Shown here: piece by piece, positions 27,920 through 35,646 of the stretch
Position numbering within the stretch: the stretch's first letter is position 1
Layout of the letters: every line of letters starts with the position of its first letter
Assembly: GCA_023228465.1 (NCBI GenBank)
Contig: JALOBC010000031.1
Span: 1-36,007, forward strand
Direction: 5' to 3'
DNA from: Dokdonella sp.
Lineage (GTDB): Bacteria > Pseudomonadota > Gammaproteobacteria > Xanthomonadales > Rhodanobacteraceae
Length of the DNA stretch: 36,007 nt
The notes under the pieces: model-generated
Told to the model about the DNA's origin: nothing
Database searches by the model: none
Seen by the model: the letters and a program-made list of their open reading frames with translations, nothing else
Translations under genes and position numbers: made by a program

Positions 27920-30900
27920 ATGCGTCTGACCACGATCAAGCTTGCCGGCTTCAAGTCCTTCGTCGATCCGACCACGCTGCACCTGCCGACCAACATGACC
28001 GGCGTGGTGGGGCCAAACGGCTGCGGCAAATCCAACATCATCGACGCCATCCGCTGGGTGATGGGCGAGAGCGCGGCCAGCCGCCTGCGTGGTGATGCGC
28101 TCACCGACGTCATCTTTTCGGGTTCCGCCACGCGCAAGCCGGTGGGCAGTGCCACGGTCGAACTGCGTTTCGACAATTCCGATGGCCTGATTGCCGGCGA
28201 GTACGCGGCCTATGGCGAGATTTCGGTCAAGCGCCTGGTCAGCCGCGATGGCCAGTCGCAGTATTTCCTCAATGGCGTGCGCTGCCGCCGGCGCGACATC
28301 ACCGATCTGTTCCTCGGCACCGGGCTGGGGCCGCGCAGCTATTCGATCATCGAGCAGGGCATGATCTCGGAGATCGTCGAGGCCGATCCGGAGCAATTGC
28401 GCAACCACCTGGAGGAAGCGGCCGGCATCTCCAAGTACAAGGAACGGCGCAAGGAAACGGAAAGCCGCATCAGGTCCACGCGCGAAAACCTCGACCGCGT
28501 GCGCGACGTGCGCGACGAGGTGGACAAGCAGCTCGAACACCTCAAGCGCCAGGCGCGTACCGCCGAGCGCTGGCAGGCCCTGCAGCTGGAGCACAAGCGC
28601 CGCGAGGCCGATCTCAAGGCGCTCAACCTGCGCGAGGCGCGTGCCGCCCTTGCCACCCATTCCGGCGCGGTGCGCGCGGCGGAGCTGGCCATTGAACAGC
28701 AGCTGGCCGGCCAGCGCCGCGCCGAGGCCGAACTGGAGGCCGGGCGCGAAGCGCATGCCGCCGCTGGCGACCAGGTCAACGCGGTGCAGGGCGAGGTGTA
28801 TGCCATTGGTGCCGAGATCGCCCGCGTCGAGCAGCAGATCCGCCACAACCGCGAGCTGGCCGAGCAGCTGCAGCGCGCCTGGGACGAAAGTGGGCGTGCG
28901 CGCGCCGAACTGGTCGAGCATGTTGCCGCGGACCAGCGTCGTCACGATGAGCTCAGCGCCCTGCTGGCCGAGGCCGAGCCCCGGCGCGAGACCCTGCAGG
29001 AAGCGCGCGAAGCCGCCGCCGAGGCGCTGCAGGCTGCCGAGGCCCGGCTTGCCGACTGGCAGGGGGCCTGGCAGCAGCACACCCAGGCGGCATCGCAGGC
29101 GGCCCAGGCCGCCGAGGTCGAACGCACCCATCTCAATCACCTGGACAAGCAGTGCATGGCCGGCGATCAGCGCCGTGCCGCGCTGGAAGCGGAGCTGAGC
29201 GGGGCCGACGTGGACGCGCTGGCGCGCGCGCTGGCGACGCTCGAAGAAGAGCACGCCCTGTTCCGCGAGCGCGTGGAAATGCATACCGAGGCGCTGGACG
29301 AACGGCGGGTCGCGGCCGAATCGGCACTCGAGGGCGAGCGGGCCACCCAGGTCGAGCTGACCGCCACGCGTGGCAACCTGGAGTCCCTGCGCGGCCGGCT
29401 CGCCTCGCTGGAGACCTTGCAGCAGGCGGCCCTGGGCGAAGCCGCCGGGGCGGCCCAGGACTGGCTGCAGGGGCTCGGGCTGGATGGCAGCCGGCGCCTG
29501 GGCGTGACGCTGCAAGTCGAGCCGGGTTGGGAGCGCGCGGTCGAAACCGTGCTGGACGGCTGGCTGGAAGCAGTGCTGGTGGATGACGTCGATCCGCTGG
29601 TCGAGGAACTTGCCGCGCTCGCCGATTGCGACCTTGGACTGCTTGCCAGTGGTGGCGCGTCGCCGCGTGTCGCTGCCGACACGCTGGCGGGGCGCGTCAC
29701 CGGCCCGGCGGCGGCGCTTCGCCTGCTGGCGCACGTGCATTGCGTGGATGATGTCGCCGCCGCGCGGGCGCGGCTGGCTGCGCTGGAGGACAACGGTTCG
29801 GTCATCACGCGCGCCGGCGAGTGGTTCGGTCCGGGCTTCGCGCGCATCCGCCGTGGTGCCGGGGCCCAGGTCGGCGTGATCGCACGCGAGCGCGAACTGC
29901 GCGAACTGGCCGAGCGCATCGCGGTGACCACGCGTGCAGCGGACGAACTGGCCGCCGTGTTGGAGCAGCGCAAGCAGGCGCGCATCGATGCCGAACGCGT
30001 GCGTGACGATGCCCAGCGCGAGCTGTACGGGCTGCATCGGCGCCTGGCGGAAATGGCCGGCCAGCTGCAGAGCCAGCGCGGACGCATCGACAGCGTTCAT
30101 GAGCGCCTCGGGCGGGTGCGCACCGAACTGGCCGAAGTCACCGAACGGCTGGCGGTCGATCGCGAGGAGGTGCGCAGTGCGCGTGCCCGTCTGGAGGTTG
30201 CGGTCGAGCGCATGGGCGAGCTCGAGCAACAGCGCCAGGCGCTGGATGCCGCGCGCCGCGAGTTGCTGGAAGCCCGCGAAGTGGCACGCATGAACGCCCG
30301 CGAGGCTGCCGATGCCGCCCACCAGGCGGCACTCTCCGACGAATCACGCCGCGCTGCGGTGGCCTCGCTCGCGCAGTCCCTGCAGCGCATGCAGGCGCAA
30401 CTGGCCCAGCTCGATGCGCGGCGCAGTGAAATCGAGGCGCAGCTGGCCGCGGGCGGGGATCCGCTGAGCGAACTGGAGGCCGAGCGCCAGCGACACCTGG
30501 CGCAGCGCGTGCTGGTGGATCGGCGCATGGTCGAGGTGCGCCAGGCACTGCAGGAATGCGACGCGGAACTGCGCCGACTCGAGCAGCAGCGCCATGCCAG
30601 CGAACAGCGGCTGGCCGAGCAGCGCGAGGCGCTCTCCGGACTGCGGCTGCGCGAACAGGAACAGCGCCTGCACGCCGAGGCGCTGACCGCTGCCATCAAC
30701 GCGGCCGGCTTCGTGCTCGATGAGGTGCTGGACGCCTTGCCGGCCGAGGCCGATGTGGGCGTCTGGCAGGCCGAACTCGGCGAGATCGAACAGAAGATCC
30801 GGCGCCTCGAGCCGGTCAACCTGGCGGCCATCCAGGAATACGAGGAACAATCCGAGCGCAAGGGCTATCTGGACGCCCAACTGGCCGACCTCACCACGGC

Positions 30901-31423
30901 GCTGGAAACACTCGAAGGCGCAATCCGCAAGATCGACCGCGAAACCCGCGCACGCTTCAAGGACACCTTCGATCGGGTCAATATCGGCGTGCAGGAGCTG
31001 TTCCCGCGCCTGTTCGGGGGCGGGCATGCGCACCTCGAACTCACCGGCGACGATCTGCTGACCACCGGCGTCACCATCATGGCCAGGCCACCGGGCAAGC
31101 GCGTCAGTTCGATCTCGCTGCTCTCTGGCGGCGAGAAGGCCATGACCGCAGTGGCGCTGGTGTTTGCGATCTTCCGACTGAACCCGGCGCCGTTCTGCCT
31201 TCTGGACGAGGTCGATGCACCGCTGGACGAGGCGAATGTCGGGCGCTTCTCTGCCCTGGTGTCGGAAATGAGCGAGCAGGTGCAGTTCATCTTCGTCAGC
31301 CACAACAAATCGACGATGGAGGCCGCACGCCAGCTGTGCGGCGTTACCATGCGCGAGCCGGGCGTGTCGCGCCTGGTACAGGTGGATCTGGCCGAGGCCG
31401 CCAAGCTGGCGGGTGCCGCTTGA
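27920..31423 (+). CDS. smc: Chromosome segregation protein SMC
   Basis: SMC is the ring-forming ATPase that, with ScpA and ScpB, compacts and segregates the chromosome. The 1167-residue protein has the Walker A GPNGCGKSN at 31-39, a first coiled coil from about 165 to 510, a hinge at about 513-650 (GLGLDGSRRLGVTLQVEPGW to RIRRGAGAQVGVIARE), a second coiled coil to about 1000, and the C-terminal head with signature LLSGGEKAMTAVAL near 1066 and Walker B CLLDEVDAPLDEANV near 1094, then FIFVSHNKSTM. I start at MRLTTIKLAGFKSF (27920); upstream codons in frame lack family character. CAGAAT at 27843-27848 may be a -10. zipA follows after 28 bases. Confidence 0.98.
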   Translation: MRLTTIKLAGFKSFVDPTTLHLPTNMTGVVGPNGCGKSNIIDAIRWVMGESAASRLRGDALTDVIFSGSATRKPVGSATVELRFDNSDGLIAGEYAAYGEISVKRLVSRDGQSQYFLNGVRCRRRDITDLFLGTGLGPRSYSIIEQGMISEIVEADPEQLRNHLEEAAGISKYKERRKETESRIRSTRENLDRVRDVRDEVDKQLEHLKRQARTAERWQALQLEHKRREADLKALNLREARAALATHSGAVRAAELAIEQQLAGQRRAEAELEAGREAHAAAGDQVNAVQGEVYAIGAEIARVEQQIRHNRELAEQLQRAWDESGRARAELVEHVAADQRRHDELSALLAEAEPRRETLQEAREAAAEALQAAEARLADWQGAWQQHTQAASQAAQAAEVERTHLNHLDKQCMAGDQRRAALEAELSGADVDALARALATLEEEHALFRERVEMHTEALDERRVAAESALEGERATQVELTATRGNLESLRGRLASLETLQQAALGEAAGAAQDWLQGLGLDGSRRLGVTLQVEPGWERAVETVLDGWLEAVLVDDVDPLVEELAALADCDLGLLASGGASPRVAADTLAGRVTGPAAALRLLAHVHCVDDVAAARARLAALEDNGSVITRAGEWFGPGFARIRRGAGAQVGVIARERELRELAERIAVTTRAADELAAVLEQRKQARIDAERVRDDAQRELYGLHRRLAEMAGQLQSQRGRIDSVHERLGRVRTELAEVTERLAVDREEVRSARARLEVAVERMGELEQQRQALDAARRELLEAREVARMNAREAADAAHQAALSDESRRAAVASLAQSLQRMQAQLAQLDARRSEIEAQLAAGGDPLSELEAERQRHLAQRVLVDRRMVEVRQALQECDAELRRLEQQRHASEQRLAEQREALSGLRLREQEQRLHAEALTAAINAAGFVLDEVLDALPAEADVGVWQAELGEIEQKIRRLEPVNLAAIQEYEEQSERKGYLDAQLADLTTALETLEGAIRKIDRETRARFKDTFDRVNIGVQELFPRLFGGGHAHLELTGDDLLTTGVTIMARPPGKRVSSISLLSGGEKAMTAVALVFAIFRLNPAPFCLLDEVDAPLDEANVGRFSALVSEMSEQVQFIFVSHNKSTMEAARQLCGVTMREPGVSRLVQVDLAEAAKLAGAA

Positions 31424-31451
31424 GCCTGGTGACCCTTGCAGGAAGGATTTA

Positions 31452-32174
31452 ATGATGGAGTGGAACGCCGCTGTCGGCATCCCGCTGATCGTCTTTGGCG
31501 CCGTGGTGCTGATCCTGATCTATGTCTTCGGACGCCCGCAGAAGCCACGCCAGGGCGAGCGACGTGCGCGGCGCGAAGCGGGCGCCGGCCGCGTCGAGCC
31601 GACCCTGGGCGAAACCGGTCCGCAAGCCGGTGCGGATGACGAACTGCCGAGCATGCGTGCCGACGACAGCGAATCCGAGACGCCTCCGCCACGCGCCGCA
31701 GCCAGCGTCGGCGTGCGTCCGGATCGTCCCATCGAGCGCATCGTCACGCTCTTCGTCGCCGCACCGACCGGCGAAACCCTGCGCGGCGCCGACGTCGTCG
31801 TGGCCGCCGAGAAGGCCGGGCTGGAGTTCGGTGACCTGGGCATCTTCCACCGCCGCGCCGTCGGCCGGCATGCCGAGGGGCCGGTGTTCAGCATGGCGGA
31901 CATGGTCAAGCCGGGCAGTTTCGACATGAGCCGCCTGGACAGCCTGCACACGCCCGGGGTCACCCTGTTCATGACCCTGCCGGGACCGCTGCCTGCACTG
32001 GATGCCTGGGAAATGCTGCTGCCGACCGCCCAGCGTCTGGCCGAACTGCTCGATGCGCGCGTGCTCGATGAAGATCGCAGTGTGCTCGGACGCCAGCGCA
32101 TCGCCCATCTGCGCGATGAGATGCGCGCCTGGGATCGGCGCCAGGAACGCGACCGCATCCGTCCCGGCCACTGA
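31452..32174 (+). CDS. zipA: Cell division protein ZipA
   Basis: ZipA tethers FtsZ to the inner membrane early in division. The 240-residue protein has an N-terminal membrane anchor (AVGIPLIVFGAVVLILIYVF), a basic then acidic linker that is short for the family (about 60 residues against well over 100 in E. coli), and a ZipA C-terminal FtsZ-binding domain starting at RIVTLFVAAPTGETLRGADV, with LGIFHRRA, FSMADMVKPGSFDM and TPGVTLFMTLPGP. ATG 31452 and ATG 31455 are both possible; AAGGA at 31443-31447 spaces better with the latter. In Xanthomonadaceae ligA is often next; here a minus-strand acyl-CoA-binding gene follows. Confidence 0.93.
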   Translation: MMEWNAAVGIPLIVFGAVVLILIYVFGRPQKPRQGERRARREAGAGRVEPTLGETGPQAGADDELPSMRADDSESETPPPRAAASVGVRPDRPIERIVTLFVAAPTGETLRGADVVVAAEKAGLEFGDLGIFHRRAVGRHAEGPVFSMADMVKPGSFDMSRLDSLHTPGVTLFMTLPGPLPALDAWEMLLPTAQRLAELLDARVLDEDRSVLGRQRIAHLRDEMRAWDRRQERDRIRPGH

Positions 32175-32180
32175 AGCTCC

Positions 32181-32200
32181 GGCCACCTGGGCGCGTGGCC
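32181..32200. terminator. Hairpin between convergent zipA and the ACBP gene
   Basis: GGCCAC and GTGGCC form a perfect 6-bp stem around an 8-base loop in the 58-base convergent gap. No T tract on either side, so it is only a candidate bidirectional terminator. Confidence 0.3.
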
Positions 32201-32232
32201 CGGCCGCGGGCGCCTCGCGGCGCGGCGTCCGA

Positions 32233-32505
32233 TCAGGCGGTGTCAGTCGAGTCGAGCAGTTCGGCGACCAGCGCGATGTACCGGCGCATGGCTTCCTCGC
32301 GCGGGGTGCCCGCGAGCTTGGCCCAGGCTTCGCGCTTTGCGGTGTCCACGAAATCGAAGAAGCCCGGCCTGGGGCCGCGCGCATCGCCTTGCGAACCCTG
32401 CTTGTAGAGCGCGTACAGGCGCAGCAGCGTGTCGTTGCCCGGTGGTCCGGGCAGGCTCTTCGCGCGGGTTGCCGCCTGTTCGAAGCGGGCCTGGAGGTCG
32501 GACAT
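32233..32505 (-). CDS. Acyl-CoA-binding protein (ACBP)
   Basis: A 90-residue four-helix ACBP, a cytosolic carrier of long-chain acyl-CoA. The family core is clear: LQARFEQAATRAKSLPG, then DTLLRLYALYKQGSQGDARG with the YxLYKQ ligand site, PGFFDFVDTAKREAWAKLAG with the K-x3-W segment, and EEAMRRYIALV. ATG 32505 (MSDLQARFE) gives the usual length; an ATG at 32526 adds seven residues (MAIAPIP) and is a fair alternative, since TAAGCT at 32543-32548 on this strand could be its -10. Neither start has a strong ribosome-binding site. ACBPs are mainly eukaryotic but recur in some proteobacteria. Confidence 0.9.
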   Translation of the reverse strand: MSDLQARFEQAATRAKSLPGPPGNDTLLRLYALYKQGSQGDARGPRPGFFDFVDTAKREAWAKLAGTPREEAMRRYIALVAELLDSTDTA

Positions 32506-32594
32506 GGGAATGGGTGCGATCGCCATCGATGCGTCGTCGTACAGCTTACAACAGCCTCGCACGCACGCTGCAGCGACGCGCCTGTGACCATTTA

Positions 32595-32614
32595 TTGCAT
32601 GCTGATTCTTGCAA
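32595..32614. repeat. TTGCA/TGCAA inverted repeat in an AT-richer patch
   Basis: TTGCA at 32595-32599 and TGCAA at 32610-32614 frame a 10-base spacer in a patch (about 32588-32614) visibly richer in A and T than the surroundings. It lies between the divergent ACBP and YegP-like genes and could hold promoter or operator sequence. This 269-base gap holds no gene I can support. Confidence 0.4.
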
Positions 32615-32774
32615 CCATGGAGCGCAGGCGCGATGCTGCGGGCGACTTCCCGAAACGCATCGCAGGGGTATTCGGGACGCGGCAGTGGCAACTGCATGGC
32701 GGGTGGCACCGGGTTCGCAACCACGTGCCGCGCACTGCAATCCAGGCACATCATGACTATTGGAGAACAGCATC

Positions 32775-33107
32775 ATGGCGGGATGGTTCGAGCTCGGCAC
32801 CGACAAGAATGGCCAGTTCCGCTTCGTGTTGAAGGCGGGCAACGCACAGACGATCCTCGTCAGCGAGTCCTACAGGACCGAGGCTGCGGCCCGCAACGGC
32901 ATTGCATCGGTGCAGAAGAACTGCAGCGACGACGCCCGCTTCGAGACAAGGGATGCAGCCAACGGGAAGTTCTATTTCAACCTCAAGGCCGCCAATCACC
33001 AGGTGATCGGCACCAGCCAGATGTACGCATCCGCGGCCACGCGCGCCACCGGCATCGCCTCGGTCAAGGCCAATGGCACCAGCACCACCATCAAGTCGCC
33101 GAGCTGA
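32775..33107 (+). CDS. YegP family protein (tandem DUF1508)
   Basis: A 110-residue protein made of two DUF1508/YegP repeats. Repeat one is GWFELGTDKNGQFRFVLKAG followed by NAQTILVSESYRT and RNGIASVQKNC. Repeat two is FETRDAANGKFYFNLKAANH followed by QVIGTSQMYAS and ATGIASVKAN. The repeated pattern F-x-F-x-L-K-A and the G-I-A-S-V endings are unmistakable. The function of the family is unknown. ATG 32775 has GGAG at 32762-32765; an in-frame ATG at 32760 lies before that site. It has no signal peptide, so is likely cytoplasmic, and converges with the next gene after 17 bases. Confidence 0.92.
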   Translation: MAGWFELGTDKNGQFRFVLKAGNAQTILVSESYRTEAAARNGIASVQKNCSDDARFETRDAANGKFYFNLKAANHQVIGTSQMYASAATRATGIASVKANGTSTTIKSPS

Positions 33108-33124
33108 CGCGACGGGCAGGCGCT

Positions 33125-33400
33125 TCAGACGATCCAGGCATCGAGCCGGCGTTCGATTTCCTGTTCGATGAGGGGCTTGAGCGCGGCGGCCAGCAGGCCC
33201 AGGCGCAGGTGAATGCGCAGCTCGGGCCCGGCGACATCCACGGTGCCCGACACGCCCGGGCGGGCCACATGCAGCACGTCACCCTGCCAGTGGTGATGCA
33301 CGCCGTAACGCTGCGCCAGATGGGCCGCCAGCTGATCCACGGCGGCGCGCACCTGCAGCGGTTGCAGCGCATGCAGGCGGCGGATTTCGATGGCCGACAC
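33125..33400 (-). CDS. Polyhydroxyalkanoic acid system family protein
   Basis: A 91-residue protein of the PHA granule-region family, usually encoded near polyhydroxyalkanoate genes or alone in Xanthomonadales. The core is ALQPLQVRAAVDQLAAHLAQ, then YGVHHHWQGDVLHVARPGVS and GTVDVAGPELRIHLRLGLLA, ending EQEIERRLDAWIV. The start is GTG 33400 (reads SAIEIRRLHAL next), which has GGGG four bases upstream; the frame extends to 33445. There is no PHA synthase in this window, so a link to storage polymer here is only family-based. Confidence 0.85.
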   Translation of the reverse strand: MSAIEIRRLHALQPLQVRAAVDQLAAHLAQRYGVHHHWQGDVLHVARPGVSGTVDVAGPELRIHLRLGLLAAALKPLIEQEIERRLDAWIV

Positions 33401-33485
33401 GGCACCCCGGAGCGCTGGATACGGGGCGCGATTGTCGCATGGCACGCCGGTTGATCGACGGCTGCCCGTGCCCGTGGCTGCATGC

Positions 33486-33491
33486 TACAGT
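33486..33491 (+). promoter_or_regulatory. Likely -10 element (TACAGT) of the FHA gene
   Basis: GCTACAGT ends 27 bases before ATG 33519, leaving a short leader with an AGGGA ribosome-binding site. The -35 is not clear. Confidence 0.45.
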
Positions 33492-33518
33492 TCCCGATCG
33501 CGCGCTACAGGGACCCCG

Positions 33519-34322
33519 ATGCGACTCAGCTTTGCGAATGGCGAGCATGCCGACGTCGTCGTCGAAGACACGATCATTCTCGGCAGCGCGGAAGGCAGTG
33601 CGCTGGTGTTGCCGGCGCGCGAAGTCGCCGCGCGCCACGTGCGCCTCAACGTGGGTGCACGTGGCATCGTGCTGGAAGTGCTCGAGCCCGGCGCGCGCAC
33701 GCATGTCAATGCGCGCCCGGTCCGCGAACGCGCCCTGCTGCATCTGGGCGATATCGTCTGCCTCGGTCGCATTGCCATCACCCTGAAGGCCGACCGGGAC
33801 GATTCGATCGAGGCGCCGCCGCCGGTCACGCAAGCCGGCCCGGCGCAGGCGCCGGCTGCCGTCACCCTGCGCGGTGTTGCCGGCAGCCACTTCGGCCGCG
33901 CCCTGGCGATCAACCCGCGCCTGACGGTGGGCCGTGGCAGGGATTGCGCGCTGCGCATCGATGAGCCGCAGGTGGCACGCCAGCATGCCGTGGTCGAGGC
34001 GGCGGGCCAGTCCATCTACCTGCGCGGTGGCGGCGAAGGCCGGTCGCTGCGCGTGAATGGCATTCCGGTTGCGGACGCGGTGATCTATCCGGGCGACCAG
34101 ATCACCATTGGCCGCAGCCAGTTCCTGGTCGAAGCGCCGGGTTGGCCGCGGCGCGGCGAGGCGGGCCGGATTGCCGGCCATGCGATCACCGACGCAGTGC
34201 GCGCGCTGGAGGCCCCGCCGGCGGCGCCCGTGGCGGCCCGTCACCGTGGCCTGTGGTGGCTGATCGGCGTCGCCGCGTTGATCGCGCTGATCTCGGTCCT
34301 GCTGATCGAGCGCGGACTCTGA
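33519..34322 (+). CDS. Double FHA-domain protein with C-terminal membrane anchor
   Basis: A 267-residue protein with two forkhead-associated domains and a tail anchor. FHA-1 spans about 1-95 (ILGSAEGSALVLPAREVAAR then HVRLNV). FHA-2 spans about 110-208 and is the better match: LTVGRGRDCALRIDEPQVAR then QHAVVE, and NGIPVADAVIYPGDQITIG. FHA-2 keeps the G-R-x(5)-L...H core for phosphothreonine peptides, while FHA-1 has GSAEGS in place of GR..., so may not bind. Residues about 244-262 form one membrane helix (GLWWLIGVAALIALISVLLI) with a short tail. No Ser/Thr kinase, phosphatase or type VI gene is nearby, so partners are unknown. AGGGA five bases before ATG 33519 supports the start. Confidence 0.87.
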   Translation: MRLSFANGEHADVVVEDTIILGSAEGSALVLPAREVAARHVRLNVGARGIVLEVLEPGARTHVNARPVRERALLHLGDIVCLGRIAITLKADRDDSIEAPPPVTQAGPAQAPAAVTLRGVAGSHFGRALAINPRLTVGRGRDCALRIDEPQVARQHAVVEAAGQSIYLRGGGEGRSLRVNGIPVADAVIYPGDQITIGRSQFLVEAPGWPRRGEAGRIAGHAITDAVRALEAPPAAPVAARHRGLWWLIGVAALIALISVLLIERGL

Positions 34323-34334
34323 CCTCTCGACGGG

Positions 34335-34372
34335 GTGCCCGCGCCCGCTTTCCGGCGGCGCAACCCGGGCAC
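34335..34372 (+). terminator. Inverted repeat after the FHA gene
   Basis: GTGCCCG (34335-34341) and CGGGCAC (34366-34372) form a 7-bp stem around 24 bases in the gap before serC. No T tract follows. Confidence 0.35.
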
Positions 34373-34438
34373 GACTCGCGCAAGCGGCCGGCCGGCAGGG
34401 CGGGCGACGTTTCCGGGTCGGGACCTGCCGCCGTGTGC

Positions 34439-34466
34439 TTGCCTGCTTGCTGCGCTGCGGCATAAT
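34439..34466 (+). promoter_or_regulatory. Promoter of serC-serA
   Basis: TTGCCT at 34439-34444, a 16-base spacer and CATAAT at 34461-34466 make a fair sigma-70 promoter. The leader of about 31 bases carries AAGGAG at 34494-34499, five bases before the serC GTG. Confidence 0.6.
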
Positions 34467-34504
34467 GCAGTGCCAACCCTGGTCATGCCCCAGAAGGAGT
34501 TCCG

Positions 34505-35587
34505 GTGAGCCGCGATTACAACTTCAGCGCAGGCCCCGCCGCGCTGCCCGAGGAAGTCCTGCGCGAAGTCCAGGCGGAACTGCTCGAATGGGGTGGCGCT
34601 CGTGCCTCCGTGATGGAGGTCAGCCATCGTGGCAAGGCTTTCGCGGCCATGGCCGGCGAGGCCGAGCAGGACCTGCGCGAATTGCTGGCCGTGCCGGATG
34701 ACTACCGGGTGCTGTTCCTGCAGGGTGGCGCGACGCAACATTTCGCCCAGATCGCCATGAACTTCGCGCGCCGCGATCAGGCCGTCGATTATGTGCTCAC
34801 CGGCGACTGGAGCGAGAAGGCGGCGAAGGAGGCGGCGGCTTCGGCATGCGTGCGCATCGCGGCCAGTTCCGCCGCGACGAACTACGATCGCGTCCCGCCG
34901 CGTGCGACCTGGGACCTGGATCCTGGCGCGGCCTATGTGCATGTGACGCCGAATGAAACGATCCGCGGGGTCGAGTTCCACGCGGTGCCCGAGGTCGGAG
35001 ACGTGCCGCTGATCGGCGATGTCTCCTCGACCATCCTGTCGCGCCCGCTGGAAGTGGCCAGGTATGCGCTGCTGTATGCCGGTGCGCAGAAGAACATCGG
35101 CCCATCGGGACTGGTGGTGATGATCGTGCGCGAGGAACTGTTGCAACGCTGTCCCAAGGCGTTGCCACGCATCTTCAACTACGCCGAACACGCCGCGGCG
35201 GGTTCCATGCTGAACACGCCCAACACCTGGGGCTGGTATCTCGCCGGGCAGGTATTCAAGTGGCTCAAGCGTCAGGGTGGGGTGGCCGCAATGGGCGAGC
35301 GCAATCGTGCCAAGGCGGAACTCCTGTACGGCTACATCGACGGCTCCGGCTGGTATCGCAACCCGGTCGAACCGGCCGCGCGTTCCTGGATGAACGTGCC
35401 GTTCACCCTGCCGCGCGCCGAGCTCGATGCGGTCTTCCTCGAGGAAGCGGACGCTGCCGGCCTGATGGCGCTCAAGGGCCACCGCGCGGTCGGCGGCATG
35501 CGCGCCTCGATCTACAACGCCATGCCCCTGGCCGGCGTGCAGGCGCTGGTCGATTTCATGGCCGACTTCGCGCGCCGCCACGGTTGA
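34505..35587 (+). CDS. serC: Phosphoserine aminotransferase
   Basis: SerC transaminates 3-phosphohydroxypyruvate to phosphoserine (and acts in pyridoxal phosphate synthesis in E. coli). The 360-residue class V aminotransferase starts SRDYNFSAGPAALPEEVL, has the family sequence GGARASVMEVSHRGKAF, the phosphate-binding LFLQGGATQHFAQ and the PLP lysine K196 in GAQKNIGPSG. Later landmarks are NTPNTWGWYLAGQVFKWL and RAVGGMRASIYNA. The start is GTG 34505, set by AAGGAG five bases upstream. serA follows after 59 bases that contain a heptamer repeat; its product feeds this enzyme. Confidence 0.97.
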   Translation: MSRDYNFSAGPAALPEEVLREVQAELLEWGGARASVMEVSHRGKAFAAMAGEAEQDLRELLAVPDDYRVLFLQGGATQHFAQIAMNFARRDQAVDYVLTGDWSEKAAKEAAASACVRIAASSAATNYDRVPPRATWDLDPGAAYVHVTPNETIRGVEFHAVPEVGDVPLIGDVSSTILSRPLEVARYALLYAGAQKNIGPSGLVVMIVREELLQRCPKALPRIFNYAEHAAAGSMLNTPNTWGWYLAGQVFKWLKRQGGVAAMGERNRAKAELLYGYIDGSGWYRNPVEPAARSWMNVPFTLPRAELDAVFLEEADAAGLMALKGHRAVGGMRASIYNAMPLAGVQALVDFMADFARRHG

Positions 35588-35615
35588 CCAGCCGCCGCGC
35601 GCGCCCTGGCTTGGC

Positions 35616-35640
35616 CGATTCCCGATTCCCGATTCCCGAT
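35616..35640 (+). repeat. CGATTCC heptamer tandem repeat between serC and serA
   Basis: Three perfect copies of CGATTCC (35616-35622, 35623-35629, 35630-35636) and a partial fourth. It ends 6 bases before the serA ATG, in the spot where a ribosome-binding site would be, and the repeat itself has no purine-rich SD on this strand. Similar TTCCCGA repeats are, from memory, frequent between genes in Xanthomonas. Confidence 0.95.
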
Positions 35641-35646
35641 ATCCCC

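Noticed and set aside
27641-30322. An 893-residue open frame on the minus strand opposite smc
   Set aside because: Same artefact; Leu/Gly/Ala/Arg-rich without any motif, fully inside smc.
35616-35640. CRISPR repeat or coding phase-variable repeat
   Set aside because: Seven-base units without spacers, and outside any coding frame.
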